NCBI RefSeq assembly: GCF_000622385.1
Contig: NZ_JASD01000008.1
Span: forward strand, 2,108,001-2,172,000
Source: Sulfitobacter noctilucicola
GTDB taxonomy: Bacteria; Pseudomonadota; Alphaproteobacteria; Rhodobacterales; Rhodobacteraceae
Direction of reading: 5' to 3'
Length of the DNA: 64,000 nucleotides
In this document: positions 8,559-17,375 of the stretch, one piece after another
Layout of the letters: each line of letters starts with the position of its first letter
How positions within the stretch are numbered: the first letter of the stretch is position 1
Position numbers and translations under genes: made by a program
Notes under the pieces: generated by a model
The model's database searches: none
Seen by the model: the letters and a program-made list of their open reading frames with translations, nothing else
Told to the model about the DNA's origin: nothing

Positions 8559-9509
8559 ATGACCACCGCCCTCCTACCGCAGCTTAGCCAAGCCCCCTCA
8601 GAGCAAACACCGCCCACCCGAATTGTAACCGTAGATTGGCGTACCTTCAGCGTGCTGACAGGTTGCCTTTTGGTCTGGGGTCTTGCGCTCAGCATGCCGC
8701 AAGGGTGGCAGGCCTTCAGCTTTGTGTTGCTGGTTCTGTCGCTGACGTTGCATTCATCGTTAAGCCACGAGTTGCTGCATGGTATCGTGGTGCGTTCAAA
8801 TCGCATCTCGACGGCCATCGGATTGATCCAGCCAGGGCTCTTTGTTCCCTACCTCAGGTTCAAAGAGCAGCATCTCGCGCACCATCATGATGCCCGTCTG
8901 ACTGACCCCTACGACGATCCTGAATCCCACTATCTTGACCCGGCGGTTTGGGAACGTGTCCCGTTCTTGCTGCGACTTGTTTTACAGATGAACAACACAT
9001 TGCTGGGCCGCATGATCCTTGGACCTGCTATCGGGCTGGCGGTATTCTGGACGGGTGACCTACGCCGGATTGCCAAGGGGGACACCAAAGTGCTTGCCCA
9101 TTGGGTTTCGCATGTACCGGGCGTGTTGCTGGTGCTTGGTGTGGTAGCATGGTCCGAGGTGAGCCTGTGGAGCTATCTTCTTGCGTGTTATGGAGCCTTA
9201 TCTGTCCTTCGCATCCGCACCTTTCTGGAACACCGCGCACATGAGCGCGCATCAGGACGCACCGTGATTATCGAGGATAGCGGTCCACTGGCGTTTCTAT
9301 TTCTCAACAATAACTATCATGCGGTGCACCACATCCACCCGCAGGTGGCGTGGTACAGATTGCCTTCGGTGTACCGTGCCCGCCGCGCTGCATTTGTCGC
9401 GCGAAATCAGGGGTATGTGTACCGTTCATATGGGACGATCTTTGCGCAGTATTTGCTGCGCGCCAAAGATCCCGTCGCGCATCCGCTCTGGCGAAGGGGT
9501 CATAAATAG
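8559..9509 (+). CDS. Membrane fatty acid desaturase-family enzyme
   Basis: The 316-residue membrane protein has the histidine clusters of the di-iron desaturase/hydroxylase family: HELLH at 70-74, HLAHHH at 105-110 and NNNYHAVHHIHP at 250-261. Four or so hydrophobic segments flank them. It should insert a double bond or hydroxyl into an acyl chain or a related lipid; substrate unknown. The spacing of the boxes and length fit the short bacterial FA_desaturase group (also seen in carotenoid ketolases). It is followed after 15 bases by the DMT transporter. Confidence 0.88.
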   Translation: MTTALLPQLSQAPSEQTPPTRIVTVDWRTFSVLTGCLLVWGLALSMPQGWQAFSFVLLVLSLTLHSSLSHELLHGIVVRSNRISTAIGLIQPGLFVPYLRFKEQHLAHHHDARLTDPYDDPESHYLDPAVWERVPFLLRLVLQMNNTLLGRMILGPAIGLAVFWTGDLRRIAKGDTKVLAHWVSHVPGVLLVLGVVAWSEVSLWSYLLACYGALSVLRIRTFLEHRAHERASGRTVIIEDSGPLAFLFLNNNYHAVHHIHPQVAWYRLPSVYRARRAAFVARNQGYVYRSYGTIFAQYLLRAKDPVAHPLWRRGHK

Positions 9510-9524
9510 ACCTATAGCAGTGGG

Positions 9525-10442
9525 ATGAACGCTTTCGTCCCCGAATTCTGGATCATCGTGACGCTGGCAGCTGCCGCGTTTCAAACCGTCCGCTTCATGC
9601 TGCAGAAGCATTTGGCGACTGCAACGCTTTCGGCAGCAGGGGCCACATATGCGCGGTTCTTCTATTCACTGCCGTTCATACTGGCCCTTTCAGCGCTCTA
9701 TCTGGTCTATTCGGACACCCGCCTGCCTGCGGTTAGTGCTTCGTTCTGGGGCTTTGGTATTTTGGGGGCGGGTTCCCAGATTTTGGCGACGGTCTGCGTC
9801 GTGCTGTTGTTCAAACAGCGCAATTTTGCGGTAGGCATCACGTTCAAGAAAACCGAAGTCATCCAAACCGTTCTGGTAGGGTGGCTGTTGCTGGGCGAAG
9901 GGGTCTCGCCGCTGGGGTTCGGTGCAATTGCCTTGGGCATCACAGGTGTGCTGATCCTTTCGGCAAACCCGGACACCAAGGGGTTCAGTCTGGGCGAGAT
10001 AGGCAACCGTGCAGTGGGGTTGGGGCTTGCCTCGGGCATACTTTTTGCCTTTTCGGGTGTCAGTTATCGCGGCGCGACACTGGCAGTGGCGGCAGATGAC
10101 CCTGTGCTGCGTGCGGTGGTGACACTGGCAGCGGTGGTGAGCATACAAACGGCGATGATGGTGGTCTGGTTGCGCTTGCGCGAGCCGGGCCAGATGCGTG
10201 CGGTGTGGGATGCGCGGCGGGTGGCGGTCTGGATCGGATTAACTTCAATGGCGGGGTCATTGTGCTGGTTCATCGCATTTGCGGTGCAGAACGTGGCCTA
10301 TGTGGCCGCACTGGGACAGATCGAGTTGATCCTGAGCATGGCGGCATCAACCCTTTTCTTCCACGAGCGTATCTCTCCGCGGGAATTGATCGGCATGGCC
10401 GTTTTGGTCTGCTCGCTGGTCATGCTGGTGCTGGTGATCTAA
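9525..10442 (+). CDS. DMT-family (EamA) transporter
   Basis: A 305-residue protein with about ten membrane helices in two EamA repeats (the second starting near residue 155). Such proteins export metabolites across the inner membrane; the substrate is not predictable. Fifteen bases separate it from the desaturase gene, so they are probably co-transcribed. Confidence 0.86.
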   Translation: MNAFVPEFWIIVTLAAAAFQTVRFMLQKHLATATLSAAGATYARFFYSLPFILALSALYLVYSDTRLPAVSASFWGFGILGAGSQILATVCVVLLFKQRNFAVGITFKKTEVIQTVLVGWLLLGEGVSPLGFGAIALGITGVLILSANPDTKGFSLGEIGNRAVGLGLASGILFAFSGVSYRGATLAVAADDPVLRAVVTLAAVVSIQTAMMVVWLRLREPGQMRAVWDARRVAVWIGLTSMAGSLCWFIAFAVQNVAYVAALGQIELILSMAASTLFFHERISPRELIGMAVLVCSLVMLVLVI

Positions 10443-10492
10443 TACCACTTCGCTGACAGTGTTCCTTTGCTGCGAACCCTGCTTTGCAACGC

Positions 10493-11188
10493 CTACTCCG
10501 GCATTGGAGTGCCGCGCAGGCGAAGGAACAGGCTCTCTTCATCGTTGTTTTTGAAGTAGGGAACGGAGGCGGGCGGTGATCGGTCGTCGGCACGGGCTTC
10601 GACCTCTGCCAGCACAACTTCGGTGATGAAGGGCATGTCAAAGGAACGTGCCTTATCCAGAGGTACCCATTGCAGGTGGCTCAACTCGTCGCACGCGGCG
10701 TCAAAGTCATCGAGGTCTGTTGCGATGTCGTCGGCATCCACCAAAAAGAAACGCGCATCAAACCGGCGCGGGCGGCCGGGGGGCGTCAGGGCGCGGAAGG
10801 TGAATTGCAACGCTGAGGCATCCGGCAGGTGACCGGTAGCGGCGAAAGTCTCCCAATCAGGGGGCGGTGTGTGATCCCATGCGCCTGGTGTGCCGAGAAT
10901 AAGGCCGGTTTCCTCCCACAATTCACGCACTGCAGCAACGGCAATGGCGTGGGCGAGGGTGGCGTCGGCATCTTCGGCAAGGCGTGAATGGCAGGTTTCG
11001 GGTAGCGGGTTGGCAAGCGGAATGTCGGCATCCCCTGCGTCCACAGCGCCACCGGGAAAAACGAACTTGTTGGGCATGAACACAGCCTTGGCACCGCGCT
11101 GACCCATCAGAATGCGGGGCGCTGTCAGTCGGTCGCGCAGGACGATCACCGTTGCAGCGTTGCGTACTTGGCTTTTGTCGATGGTCAT
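10493..11188 (-). CDS. Nudix hydrolase
   Basis: A 231-residue protein with a Nudix box whose end reads AAVRELWEETGLILG, the metal-binding helix REXXEEXG, preceded by GGAVDAGD with a long insert between. It hydrolyses a nucleoside diphosphate linked to another group; length and the insert resemble the CoA/ADP-ribose-type alphaproteobacterial family. Probably in one transcript with the DUF983 gene 37 bases upstream. Confidence 0.85.
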   Translation of the reverse strand: MTIDKSQVRNAATVIVLRDRLTAPRILMGQRGAKAVFMPNKFVFPGGAVDAGDADIPLANPLPETCHSRLAEDADATLAHAIAVAAVRELWEETGLILGTPGAWDHTPPPDWETFAATGHLPDASALQFTFRALTPPGRPRRFDARFFLVDADDIATDLDDFDAACDELSHLQWVPLDKARSFDMPFITEVVLAEVEARADDRSPPASVPYFKNNDEESLFLRLRGTPMPE

Positions 11189-11224
11189 AGATGCGTCCCG
11201 TCCTTGTTCAGACCGGGACGGGGG

Positions 11225-11668
11225 TCAGGTGTCGTCGCCGAACCCGCCCATGCCCTTGGCCCACTGAAAGCCGATCATGGCTCCCTTCAGTCTGGGCAGA
11301 AGGTAAAGCGACAGGCCGACACAGCCAACCGCAAAAATGGTGAACAGGGTCAAAGGCTCGGGACGCCATTTAACAAAGACCCAGTGCAGCATCGGCGCCA
11401 TCAGATGACCGACGATCAGGATCGTCAGGTAGGCAGGGCCATCATCGGCTTTGTGGTGAAACAGCTCCTGCTTGCACACAGCGCAGTCGTCATTGACCTT
11501 AAGATAGCTTTTCAGGATCGGACCGGAGCCGCAGTTCGGACATTTGCCGCGCCATCCGCGCAGGATCGCGCCCCAGAAAGGTCGCTCCTCCGAGGTGTCG
11601 GTCAAAGGCATAGAAGAATCGGCATGCTGGGCTTGATCGGTCATTTGTTGTCCTACTCTGCATTCCAT
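11225..11668 (-). CDS. DUF983 family membrane protein
   Basis: A 147-residue protein with two CxxC knuckles (CPNCGSG and CAVC) and two C-terminal membrane helices, the DUF983 pattern. The family is common in alphaproteobacteria and often lies near cytochrome oxidase genes; its role is not established. Lies upstream of the Nudix gene on the same strand. Confidence 0.85.
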   Translation of the reverse strand: MECRVGQQMTDQAQHADSSMPLTDTSEERPFWGAILRGWRGKCPNCGSGPILKSYLKVNDDCAVCKQELFHHKADDGPAYLTILIVGHLMAPMLHWVFVKWRPEPLTLFTIFAVGCVGLSLYLLPRLKGAMIGFQWAKGMGGFGDDT

Positions 11669-11778
11669 GTGCGCCTGATGGGCGAGAATTGAAAGACCTC
11701 AGATAGCTATTGCGGCGCGATGTCGCAAATTTCGACATCTGAAACTTTTTTCGACGGAAAGCCGGTGATGGCCCGTTT

Positions 11779-11806
11779 GATGATCATCTGGCCCGGAAAA
11801 ACCGGG
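11779..11806. promoter_or_regulatory. Palindromes upstream of the EF-hand gene
   Basis: GATGATCATC (11779-11788) is a perfect 10-base palindrome and is followed by the hairpin CCCGG-AAAAA-CCGGG (11792-11806). Both lie in the 164-base leader before the EF-hand gene. They may be an operator or a leader structure. Confidence 0.3.
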
Positions 11807-11832
11807 TCGATGGATCATTACAGGAGAATGAC

Positions 11833-12354
11833 ATGATCAACGCTTCATACACAAAGATTGCCCTCTTGGCCGGACTGATTGCTGTAGGCGGCGTGGCCGC
11901 TCAGGCAAAGTCGGGTGACAAGGGTGGGATGTTCGAGCAGATCGACGCGGACGGCAACGGTTCTGTCACGCAAGAAGAGCTTCGCGCCCATGCGGCGGCA
12001 CGCTTTGCGACAGCCGATGCGAACGGTGACGGCTTTCTGACAGCCGAAGAGATGCAGGGCGCGCGCGGAGGAAAGCGGGCTGAAAAGATGCTCGAGAAGC
12101 ATGATACCAATGGCGATGGCACACTGGACGCGGCAGAGCTGGAAGCCGCTGGCGGAAAACGTCAAGGCAAGCGTGCGGGCAAGATGATGGAACGTGTGGA
12201 CACCAACAAGGACGGCAAAGTGTCCTTGGCCGAGATGACGGAGCGTCGTGATCCGGCAAAGATGCTCGAACGTCTTGATGCAGATGGTGATGGTGCCTTG
12301 AGTGCCGAAGAGTTCGCCAAGGCACGTCAGGGTGGCAAGCGCCATTCGAACTAA
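11833..12354 (+). CDS. Secreted protein with five EF-hand calcium loops
   Basis: A 173-residue protein with an N-terminal signal peptide (cleavage near AQA, residue 25) and five EF-hand loops at 38-49, 62-73, 91-102, 123-134 and 149-160, each with D/N at positions 1, 3 and 5, G at 6 and E at 12. It should bind calcium in the periplasm or outside. An AGGAG motif precedes the ATG. The next genes downstream are an ECF sigma factor and membrane partners, which suggests the protein either feeds into or is controlled by that signalling block (inference). Confidence 0.88.
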   Translation: MINASYTKIALLAGLIAVGGVAAQAKSGDKGGMFEQIDADGNGSVTQEELRAHAAARFATADANGDGFLTAEEMQGARGGKRAEKMLEKHDTNGDGTLDAAELEAAGGKRQGKRAGKMMERVDTNKDGKVSLAEMTERRDPAKMLERLDADGDGALSAEEFAKARQGGKRHSN

Positions 12355-12361
12355 GCGATTG

Positions 12362-12393
12362 GACCGGAGGCGGTTTTTGTTGCGCCTCCGGTC
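12362..12393 (+). terminator. 11-bp perfect hairpin between the EF-hand gene and sigma gene
   Basis: GACCGGAGGCG and CGCCTCCGGTC pair perfectly around a 10-base loop. The T-run lies in the loop (TTTTT), not after the stem, so this is not a classical intrinsic terminator. It ends 9 bases before the sigma-gene ATG, and could limit read-through or affect translation of the sigma factor. Confidence 0.6.
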
Positions 12394-12402
12394 TGCTACG
12401 TC

Positions 12403-12996
12403 ATGCAAATGTACAACCAGATAGTGCCTGAAGAAGCAGACCCCGAGGCCGCGTTGCTTGAACGCTATGCTCAGGGTGACACGACAGCGGCGCGGGCCTT
12501 GACGGCCGCGCTGACGCCGCGCGTCTATGGACATGCTTTTCGTGTTCTGGGTGACGGGGCAGAGGCAGAGGACGTGACACAGGAAGCACTGCTGAGATTA
12601 TGGAAAATTGCGCCGGAATGGCGCACAGGCGAGGCCAAGGTGACGACGTGGATTTACCGGGTGACTGCAAATTTATGTACCGACAGGCTGCGCCGCCGTC
12701 GCGGACCCGGCCTTGACGAGATTGAAGAACCCGCTGATCCCTCAATGAGTGTCGAGCAACGGCTTCAGGAAATAACCCGTCGGGATGCGTTGCAGGCCGC
12801 CTTGGACACCCTTCCGGATCGTCAAAGACAGGCAGTGGTCTTGCGACACATTGAGGGATTGGCCAATCCGGAGATTGCGGCCATTCTTGACACAGGGGTC
12901 GAGGCTGTTGAAAGCCTCACGGCTAGGGGAAAACGTGCACTGGCCAAGGTATTGCACGGGCAACGAGAGGCATTGGGATATGAAGATGACCAGTAG
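12403..12996 (+). CDS. ECF-type RNA polymerase sigma factor
   Basis: A 197-residue sigma-70 family protein of ECF size, with region 2 (about 35-100; DVTQEALLRLWKIAPEWRTG) and region 4 (about 130-185; LPDRQRQAVVLRHIEGLANPEIAAIL). It directs RNA polymerase to a small regulon. No Shine-Dalgarno lies just before the ATG at 12403; the next in-frame ATG is at 12409. Its last codons overlap the start of the next gene by 17 bases, a common sign of a sigma/anti-sigma pair. Confidence 0.87.
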   Translation: MQMYNQIVPEEADPEAALLERYAQGDTTAARALTAALTPRVYGHAFRVLGDGAEAEDVTQEALLRLWKIAPEWRTGEAKVTTWIYRVTANLCTDRLRRRRGPGLDEIEEPADPSMSVEQRLQEITRRDALQAALDTLPDRQRQAVVLRHIEGLANPEIAAILDTGVEAVESLTARGKRALAKVLHGQREALGYEDDQ

Positions 12997-13354
12997 AAAC
13001 CAGAACAACGATGCCATGCTGGAAGACTTGTTTCAGCAGGCGCGTGCCACGCCTCCGCATGCTCCCGATGCCTTGATGGAACGGGTGCTGGCAGACGCGC
13101 AGCAGGAACAGCCAAGGCCGGCTTTCAAGGGCTGGCGTGACTGGCTCGGGGCTTTGGGCGGTATACCCGGTCTGAGCGGGCTGGTTACTGCCAGCTGCGT
13201 GGGGTTCTGGCTGGGTATTGCACCACCCGATGCGGTGCCAGATCTGACAGCGACAGTGTGGGGCGTAGAGACCGAATACACGGAAGATAGTTTTGACAGC
13301 GCAGGGGTGTCGGCCTTTGGCTGGGATATCGAAGAGGATGCGACCGATGGATAA
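12980..13354 (+). CDS. Small membrane protein overlapping the sigma gene, possible anti-sigma factor
   Basis: A 124-residue protein (start 12980 or 12986) with one likely membrane segment in the middle (LGGIPGLSGLVTASCVGFWLGI) and an acidic C-terminus. It has no motif of a known anti-sigma family such as ZAS/HxxxCxxC. Its start lies inside the sigma gene and its stop overlaps the next gene, so translation is probably coupled. Anti-sigma function rests only on position. Confidence 0.65.
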   Translation: MKMTSRNQNNDAMLEDLFQQARATPPHAPDALMERVLADAQQEQPRPAFKGWRDWLGALGGIPGLSGLVTASCVGFWLGIAPPDAVPDLTATVWGVETEYTEDSFDSAGVSAFGWDIEEDATDG

Positions 13355-13853
13355 CACTCAATCCGCACGGCGCTTGCCCCGCGCTTTCAAATGGGCATTC
13401 GGCATCTCTCTGGCGCTAAACCTGGCTTTTGTCGGTGTGTTTGCCGGAGCGGCCCTGCGCCACATTGGTGACGGCCCTCAAAAGCGCGGTCCTCGTGATA
13501 TCGCGCAAAGTTATGGCACACCTTTTGTGCGCGCACTGCCACGCGAGGCGCGGCGGGACCTGCGGCAAAGCATGCGTCAGGGCAATCCGTCCGTGATGTC
13601 CACGCGTGAGGGGCGACGGGGTGTTTACCTTGAAATGGCTGAAATTTTGCGGGCTGATCCTTTTGATGCAGATTCCGCAACGGCCTTGCTGTCAGGCCAA
13701 TCCGAGGCAGCACAGAATGCTCAGGCCCGTGCGCAGACAGCATGGTTGCGTATTGTCGGGACCATGCCGCACGCTGACCGCATGATGGTGGCAGACCGGC
13801 TTGAAGAACAGCTGAATGAAAGGCGATTCAAAAAGGACGGGCGCAAGCCCTGA
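13347..13853 (+). CDS. Periplasmic heavy-metal-sensor-like protein
   Basis: A 168-residue protein with one N-terminal membrane anchor (AFGISLALNLAFVGVFAGAAL) followed by an Arg-rich helical domain. Its layout matches the COG5660/CpxP-like periplasmic 'metal resistance' group that sits next to ECF sigma genes in Rhodobacteraceae. Overlaps the previous gene by 8 bases. Function in sensing is inference from its neighbours. Confidence 0.7.
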   Translation: MDNTQSARRLPRAFKWAFGISLALNLAFVGVFAGAALRHIGDGPQKRGPRDIAQSYGTPFVRALPREARRDLRQSMRQGNPSVMSTREGRRGVYLEMAEILRADPFDADSATALLSGQSEAAQNAQARAQTAWLRIVGTMPHADRMMVADRLEEQLNERRFKKDGRKP

Positions 13854-13918
13854 GCCGCCCGCTTGCTCTGATGGGTGCTGCGCGGTAGGGACGCAAGCAA
13901 TCAGGGACGGAGCGCAAT

Positions 13919-14422
13919 ATGGAATTTGAAGACACACTCGGCGATGAGGATGAAGTGCTGGCCACGGCCAAGGCTTCCAATGGACGCCGGTTTCTGGGGT
14001 TGGTTTCCCTCGCGCTTTTGGGCGTGCTGGTAATCTACATTTCGTTTGTGCGCCCGCCCAGCATGGGCTGGCAGATATTCCTGCTGTGCATCGGTGTCGG
14101 ATCGTTGTGGTTGGCAGACAAGATGCGCCGCGCGACGGCAAGCTGCATAGAACTCACCAGAACCGAAATCCGCGATGGCGACGGGACATTGATCGCGCGG
14201 GTCGAAGATGTCGAAGGCATGGACCGCGGCGTTTTTGCTTTCAAACCGTCCAATGGCTTTTTGTTGCGGACCAGCACGTCTGCGCCGCGTGCATGGCGTC
14301 CGGGTCTGTGGTGGCGCATCGGCCGCCGCATAGGCATCGGCGGCATGACCCCCGGCAGCCAGACCAAATTCATGTCCGAAGTTCTGGCGGCCATGATGGC
14401 ATTGCGCGACCCGCACCAATAG
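13919..14422 (+). CDS. Conserved small membrane protein
   Basis: A 167-residue protein with two membrane segments near the N-terminus (LGLVSLALLGVLVIYISFV and GWQIFLLCIGVGSLWLA), then a soluble tail. GGACGGAG precedes the ATG. I cannot assign a family. It follows the sigma block but is separated by 65 bases and faces the Tad-like genes convergently. Confidence 0.7.
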   Translation: MEFEDTLGDEDEVLATAKASNGRRFLGLVSLALLGVLVIYISFVRPPSMGWQIFLLCIGVGSLWLADKMRRATASCIELTRTEIRDGDGTLIARVEDVEGMDRGVFAFKPSNGFLLRTSTSAPRAWRPGLWWRIGRRIGIGGMTPGSQTKFMSEVLAAMMALRDPHQ

Positions 14423-14498
14423 GGCGGATCGCGCAGCTTACTTTGTCACTCGTTATGAAGGTTGTTCAAGGCATCAGCCATTGGCGACTTCGAACTGT

Positions 14499-15056
14499 CT
14501 AGTTACACTGTTCCCAGCACACGCGCGGTGCAAAACGGGGACGGGTGAACACGAAATTGGTGATCTCGCGACGCTCCAGACCAGTTGCGAAGGGCGGATC
14601 GTATTCGCTCCATGTCTCAACCAGCATGATACGCTCACCGTCAGGCAGGACTGGCAATTTGGTCTGCCACGTCTCGACGTCATCGCTGCTCAGTTCAGCC
14701 ACGGTACCGTTGCTTTTCGACCAGTCCGCGAAGAAGCGGTCTTGCGCAGCATCATACCAGAGGGACGAGACACGCAGCGCCGATTGTCCCTGACTTTGCG
14801 ACAGGTATTCGAACAGCTGGAGCGTTCCTGTAAGATAGGCCTGATCCAGTGGTGCTGTCTCACGCGAGATAGAGTCGCCAATGGTAAAGGCCGCCTTCTG
14901 GTTGATGCTATACGTCCGGAAAGCGTCGAAGATTGAGAACATCGACAGGAATGCCCAGAACATCACAGGCAGAACAATCATAGCTTCAAGCGCGATGGTG
15001 CCGTCTTCGTTCCGGCCAAAACCGGACAGGCGGGATTTGATCCGTGCTAAGAACAT
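14499..15056 (-). CDS. TadE-like pilus-assembly pseudopilin
   Basis: A 185-residue protein with the TadE pattern: a short basic, Glu-containing N-terminus (NEDGTIALEAMIVLPVMFWAF) leading into one membrane helix, then a periplasmic domain. TadE proteins are minor pseudopilins of type IVc (Flp/Tad) systems. Start overlaps the upstream gene as TAATG. No tadA, tadB/C or flp gene is visible in the window. Confidence 0.82.
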   Translation of the reverse strand: MFLARIKSRLSGFGRNEDGTIALEAMIVLPVMFWAFLSMFSIFDAFRTYSINQKAAFTIGDSISRETAPLDQAYLTGTLQLFEYLSQSQGQSALRVSSLWYDAAQDRFFADWSKSNGTVAELSSDDVETWQTKLPVLPDGERIMLVETWSEYDPPFATGLERREITNFVFTRPRFAPRVCWEQCN

Positions 15057-15595
15057 TAACCTGGCTCCTGAACAAAGGCTGCGGAGGAGACCATCTTGGC
15101 CTTGCCGGAACCGTCTTTTTCAAATGCGTAACCCAGACCGCTTGTTGGATAGATCGGGTCGAACTTGATGCAGGCACGCAGCATCATCATCTGGTTCTCG
15201 CGACCCAAGGTGAAACCGCGTACTGGTTCAACAGGTTCTGACGTGTCGACACAGTCCGCAGTTTGTTCGAACTGGGCGAAGTCGCGCGGGTTGATCGAAA
15301 CCATCTCGAGGCGCAGTGTCTCTCCGCAGTTTTCAAGCCAACCCGAGTTGTCACAGATCATCTGTTTGATGTCGTCGTGCGTGTAATCCTCGTTCGTGTT
15401 GAGGCGCACAAAGCGCACAGCGAGGTCCAGGCCGCGGTCCAGATACATCTGGCGCATGGAGTAGATACCCATTTCAACCGCCATCAGGAATGCACCGAAC
15501 AAGAGCGGAACAAAAATGCAGAATTCAATCACGAGGGCGGAGCCGTCCTCGCTGCGGCGAAAACGCCGCAGGAAGTTTTTGACTGGCTGTATCAT
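15056..15595 (-). CDS. Second TadE/TadG-family pseudopilin
   Basis: A 179-residue protein with a similar N-terminus (RSEDGSALVIEFCIFVPLLFGAF) and one membrane helix. It is a paralogue of the next gene, and overlaps both its neighbours (ATGA with the VWA gene, TAATG with the other TadE-like gene). Role: surface appendage assembly by family, not shown here. Confidence 0.82.
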   Translation of the reverse strand: MIQPVKNFLRRFRRSEDGSALVIEFCIFVPLLFGAFLMAVEMGIYSMRQMYLDRGLDLAVRFVRLNTNEDYTHDDIKQMICDNSGWLENCGETLRLEMVSINPRDFAQFEQTADCVDTSEPVEPVRGFTLGRENQMMMLRACIKFDPIYPTSGLGYAFEKDGSGKAKMVSSAAFVQEPG

Positions 15596-17010
15596 TGTGT
15601 GAGCCTCAGCTGGTTGATCTGGCGGGCGATGGACGAGAACGCTTCGGTGATCTCGACGCCTTCCACCCGGAAGAAGTGGCTGGGTGAGGAAGCGCAGTCG
15701 CGCATCACGTTTGCACCGTGGTCCTGAACCTCAAAACCAATAGTCCAGATGACGATCTTCTTTTCTTTCGCAGCTTCACAGACGCTTGAGAGCAAACCGT
15801 CACCCTGAGACGCATCATACTTCTGGGTGTAGAAGTTTCTATGGTAGTAAGAATTCACATATCTGCTGAGGTAGTAGTTCAGGTTGTAGTTCGCCCAGTG
15901 CACGATCTCGGAGCTTGAGTCGTAATAGTAGTCCGGGATCCGCATTGATTTGTCGTTTTGACCGTCCGTCATAAGGATGATCGTCTTGAGCGTCTCGTCA
16001 TCATTGTAACCGGTTGGACGGTTGGCAAAGACAGCGTCGACGTTGCCCTGATTGGCAAGCTGGTAATTGATCGAGCGGAACGAGGGGTCGAGCATAGCCG
16101 AGCCCCATTTCATGCCCAAAAAGATCGACGTACCCGCACGCGGCTTGAGCTGCGAGATCTGCCCTTTGAGATAGCTGGCATTCTGGCTCGTTGGAATGAT
16201 CCGTTCGTAAGAATAGCGAGGGCAAACGGTGTCATACCGCGTGTTTTGAGTATTGCCGGATTCATTGGAGTAGCTGTTCCACTGGTAGTGCTGCATCTGC
16301 TCGTACGTCATTGTCTTGTTGAGCGCGACGCTTGAGAACTCACTGTCCGGAAACTCGATGCAGTGTGAATAGTTGTGCAGCGTGTTCACATTCAGCTGGT
16401 CATAGATCATCGGACCAGCGTTCACGTGCTCTGAATAAGGAACGAGCGATACGGAAATAAGGTCTTCGTCAGTATCGTCCAGCACGGTGTCGATGAACGT
16501 CGCCGCCGCGTTCTTGAGGTTGTCCATCTTGCCGTTGTTCTTCATCGAACCAGAGATGTCGACCACGAGGGAAATCTCAACTTTGTTGACCTTCTCCTCA
16601 GCGCGCGAAACGCCCGGCACAATCAGATTGTCGACGCCAAGGTAGTCCATGAACTGCGTTTTGACGGTGGTGGACGCGTCCACCTTAACATTACGGAAGT
16701 TCAGGCCCTGGTTCACTTCGACATTTGAAACAAAGTCGGCCATGCCAGACTTGGCAAAGTAATCATGAACAACCGCTGTGGGGTCCAACAACTGGTCAAG
16801 GTCAGCCGCAGCGAGCACAGCGCGGTCGGCAACAGCCTGAATGCGCGTGCGCTCCATCTCGTGGCGCATCATGTCAACACCGATACCGCCGATCATAATC
16901 ATGCAGAAGATCATGAAGCATGCAAAGATCGTGACCATGCCGTCCTCTTCCTTCGCAAAACTGCGGTAGAACGCGGTGAAGTCGCGAAACTCTTTCATTT
17001 GTCGTTTCAT
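15592..17010 (-). CDS. TadG-like VWA-domain pilus protein
   Basis: A 472-residue protein: one N-terminal membrane helix (MVTIFACFMIFCMIMIGGIG) after a TadG-type EDG motif, then a von Willebrand A domain with a MIDAS-like DISGSMKNN segment and a second DGQND segment. This is the TadG layout. I chose the ATG at 17010: GGAAAGG precedes it, and the longer reading frame back to 17190 is not Tad-like. First gene of a three-gene operon. Confidence 0.87.
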   Translation of the reverse strand: MKRQMKEFRDFTAFYRSFAKEEDGMVTIFACFMIFCMIMIGGIGVDMMRHEMERTRIQAVADRAVLAAADLDQLLDPTAVVHDYFAKSGMADFVSNVEVNQGLNFRNVKVDASTTVKTQFMDYLGVDNLIVPGVSRAEEKVNKVEISLVVDISGSMKNNGKMDNLKNAAATFIDTVLDDTDEDLISVSLVPYSEHVNAGPMIYDQLNVNTLHNYSHCIEFPDSEFSSVALNKTMTYEQMQHYQWNSYSNESGNTQNTRYDTVCPRYSYERIIPTSQNASYLKGQISQLKPRAGTSIFLGMKWGSAMLDPSFRSINYQLANQGNVDAVFANRPTGYNDDETLKTIILMTDGQNDKSMRIPDYYYDSSSEIVHWANYNLNYYLSRYVNSYYHRNFYTQKYDASQGDGLLSSVCEAAKEKKIVIWTIGFEVQDHGANVMRDCASSPSHFFRVEGVEITEAFSSIARQINQLRLTQ

Positions 17011-17375
17011 AATCGTTAACCTTTCCAGCCTAACCCTCTTCGGGGTGTTCCCATTCAGTGGGCGGACTTTTCCGTTGGTCTGTTGTGCCGTCAGAACGTG
17101 GCGGAAATGGGGCAAACTATTGGCAAATATAGGTATTTTTGGACATGTTTGAGCATCAATGCAGCCGAAGTTGGGCGGTTGTTGCGCCATCAGATACAGT
17201 CGGCTTCAAAACGGCCTTATACTGTGGCCAGTGTAAGGAATCGCGTTAACGATGAATAAAGTCGCAGGTTGCAAATTTGCAGCCTATGGTCGGACCCAGC
17301 CTTGAGCCGAGTCGCCTGTCCGCGATGCTCCCCCACAGCCCCCGATCTTGGAGGCGAGACGAACAGGAGAACCAG
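17011..17375. promoter_or_regulatory. Divergent intergenic region with a 12-base palindrome
   Basis: No gene in these 365 bases. They hold the promoters of the TadG-like operon and of the dehydrogenase. TGCAAATTTGCA at 17270-17281 is a perfect palindrome 95 bases before the dehydrogenase ATG, and TATACT at 17218-17223 is a possible -10. Both functions are inference. Confidence 0.4.
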
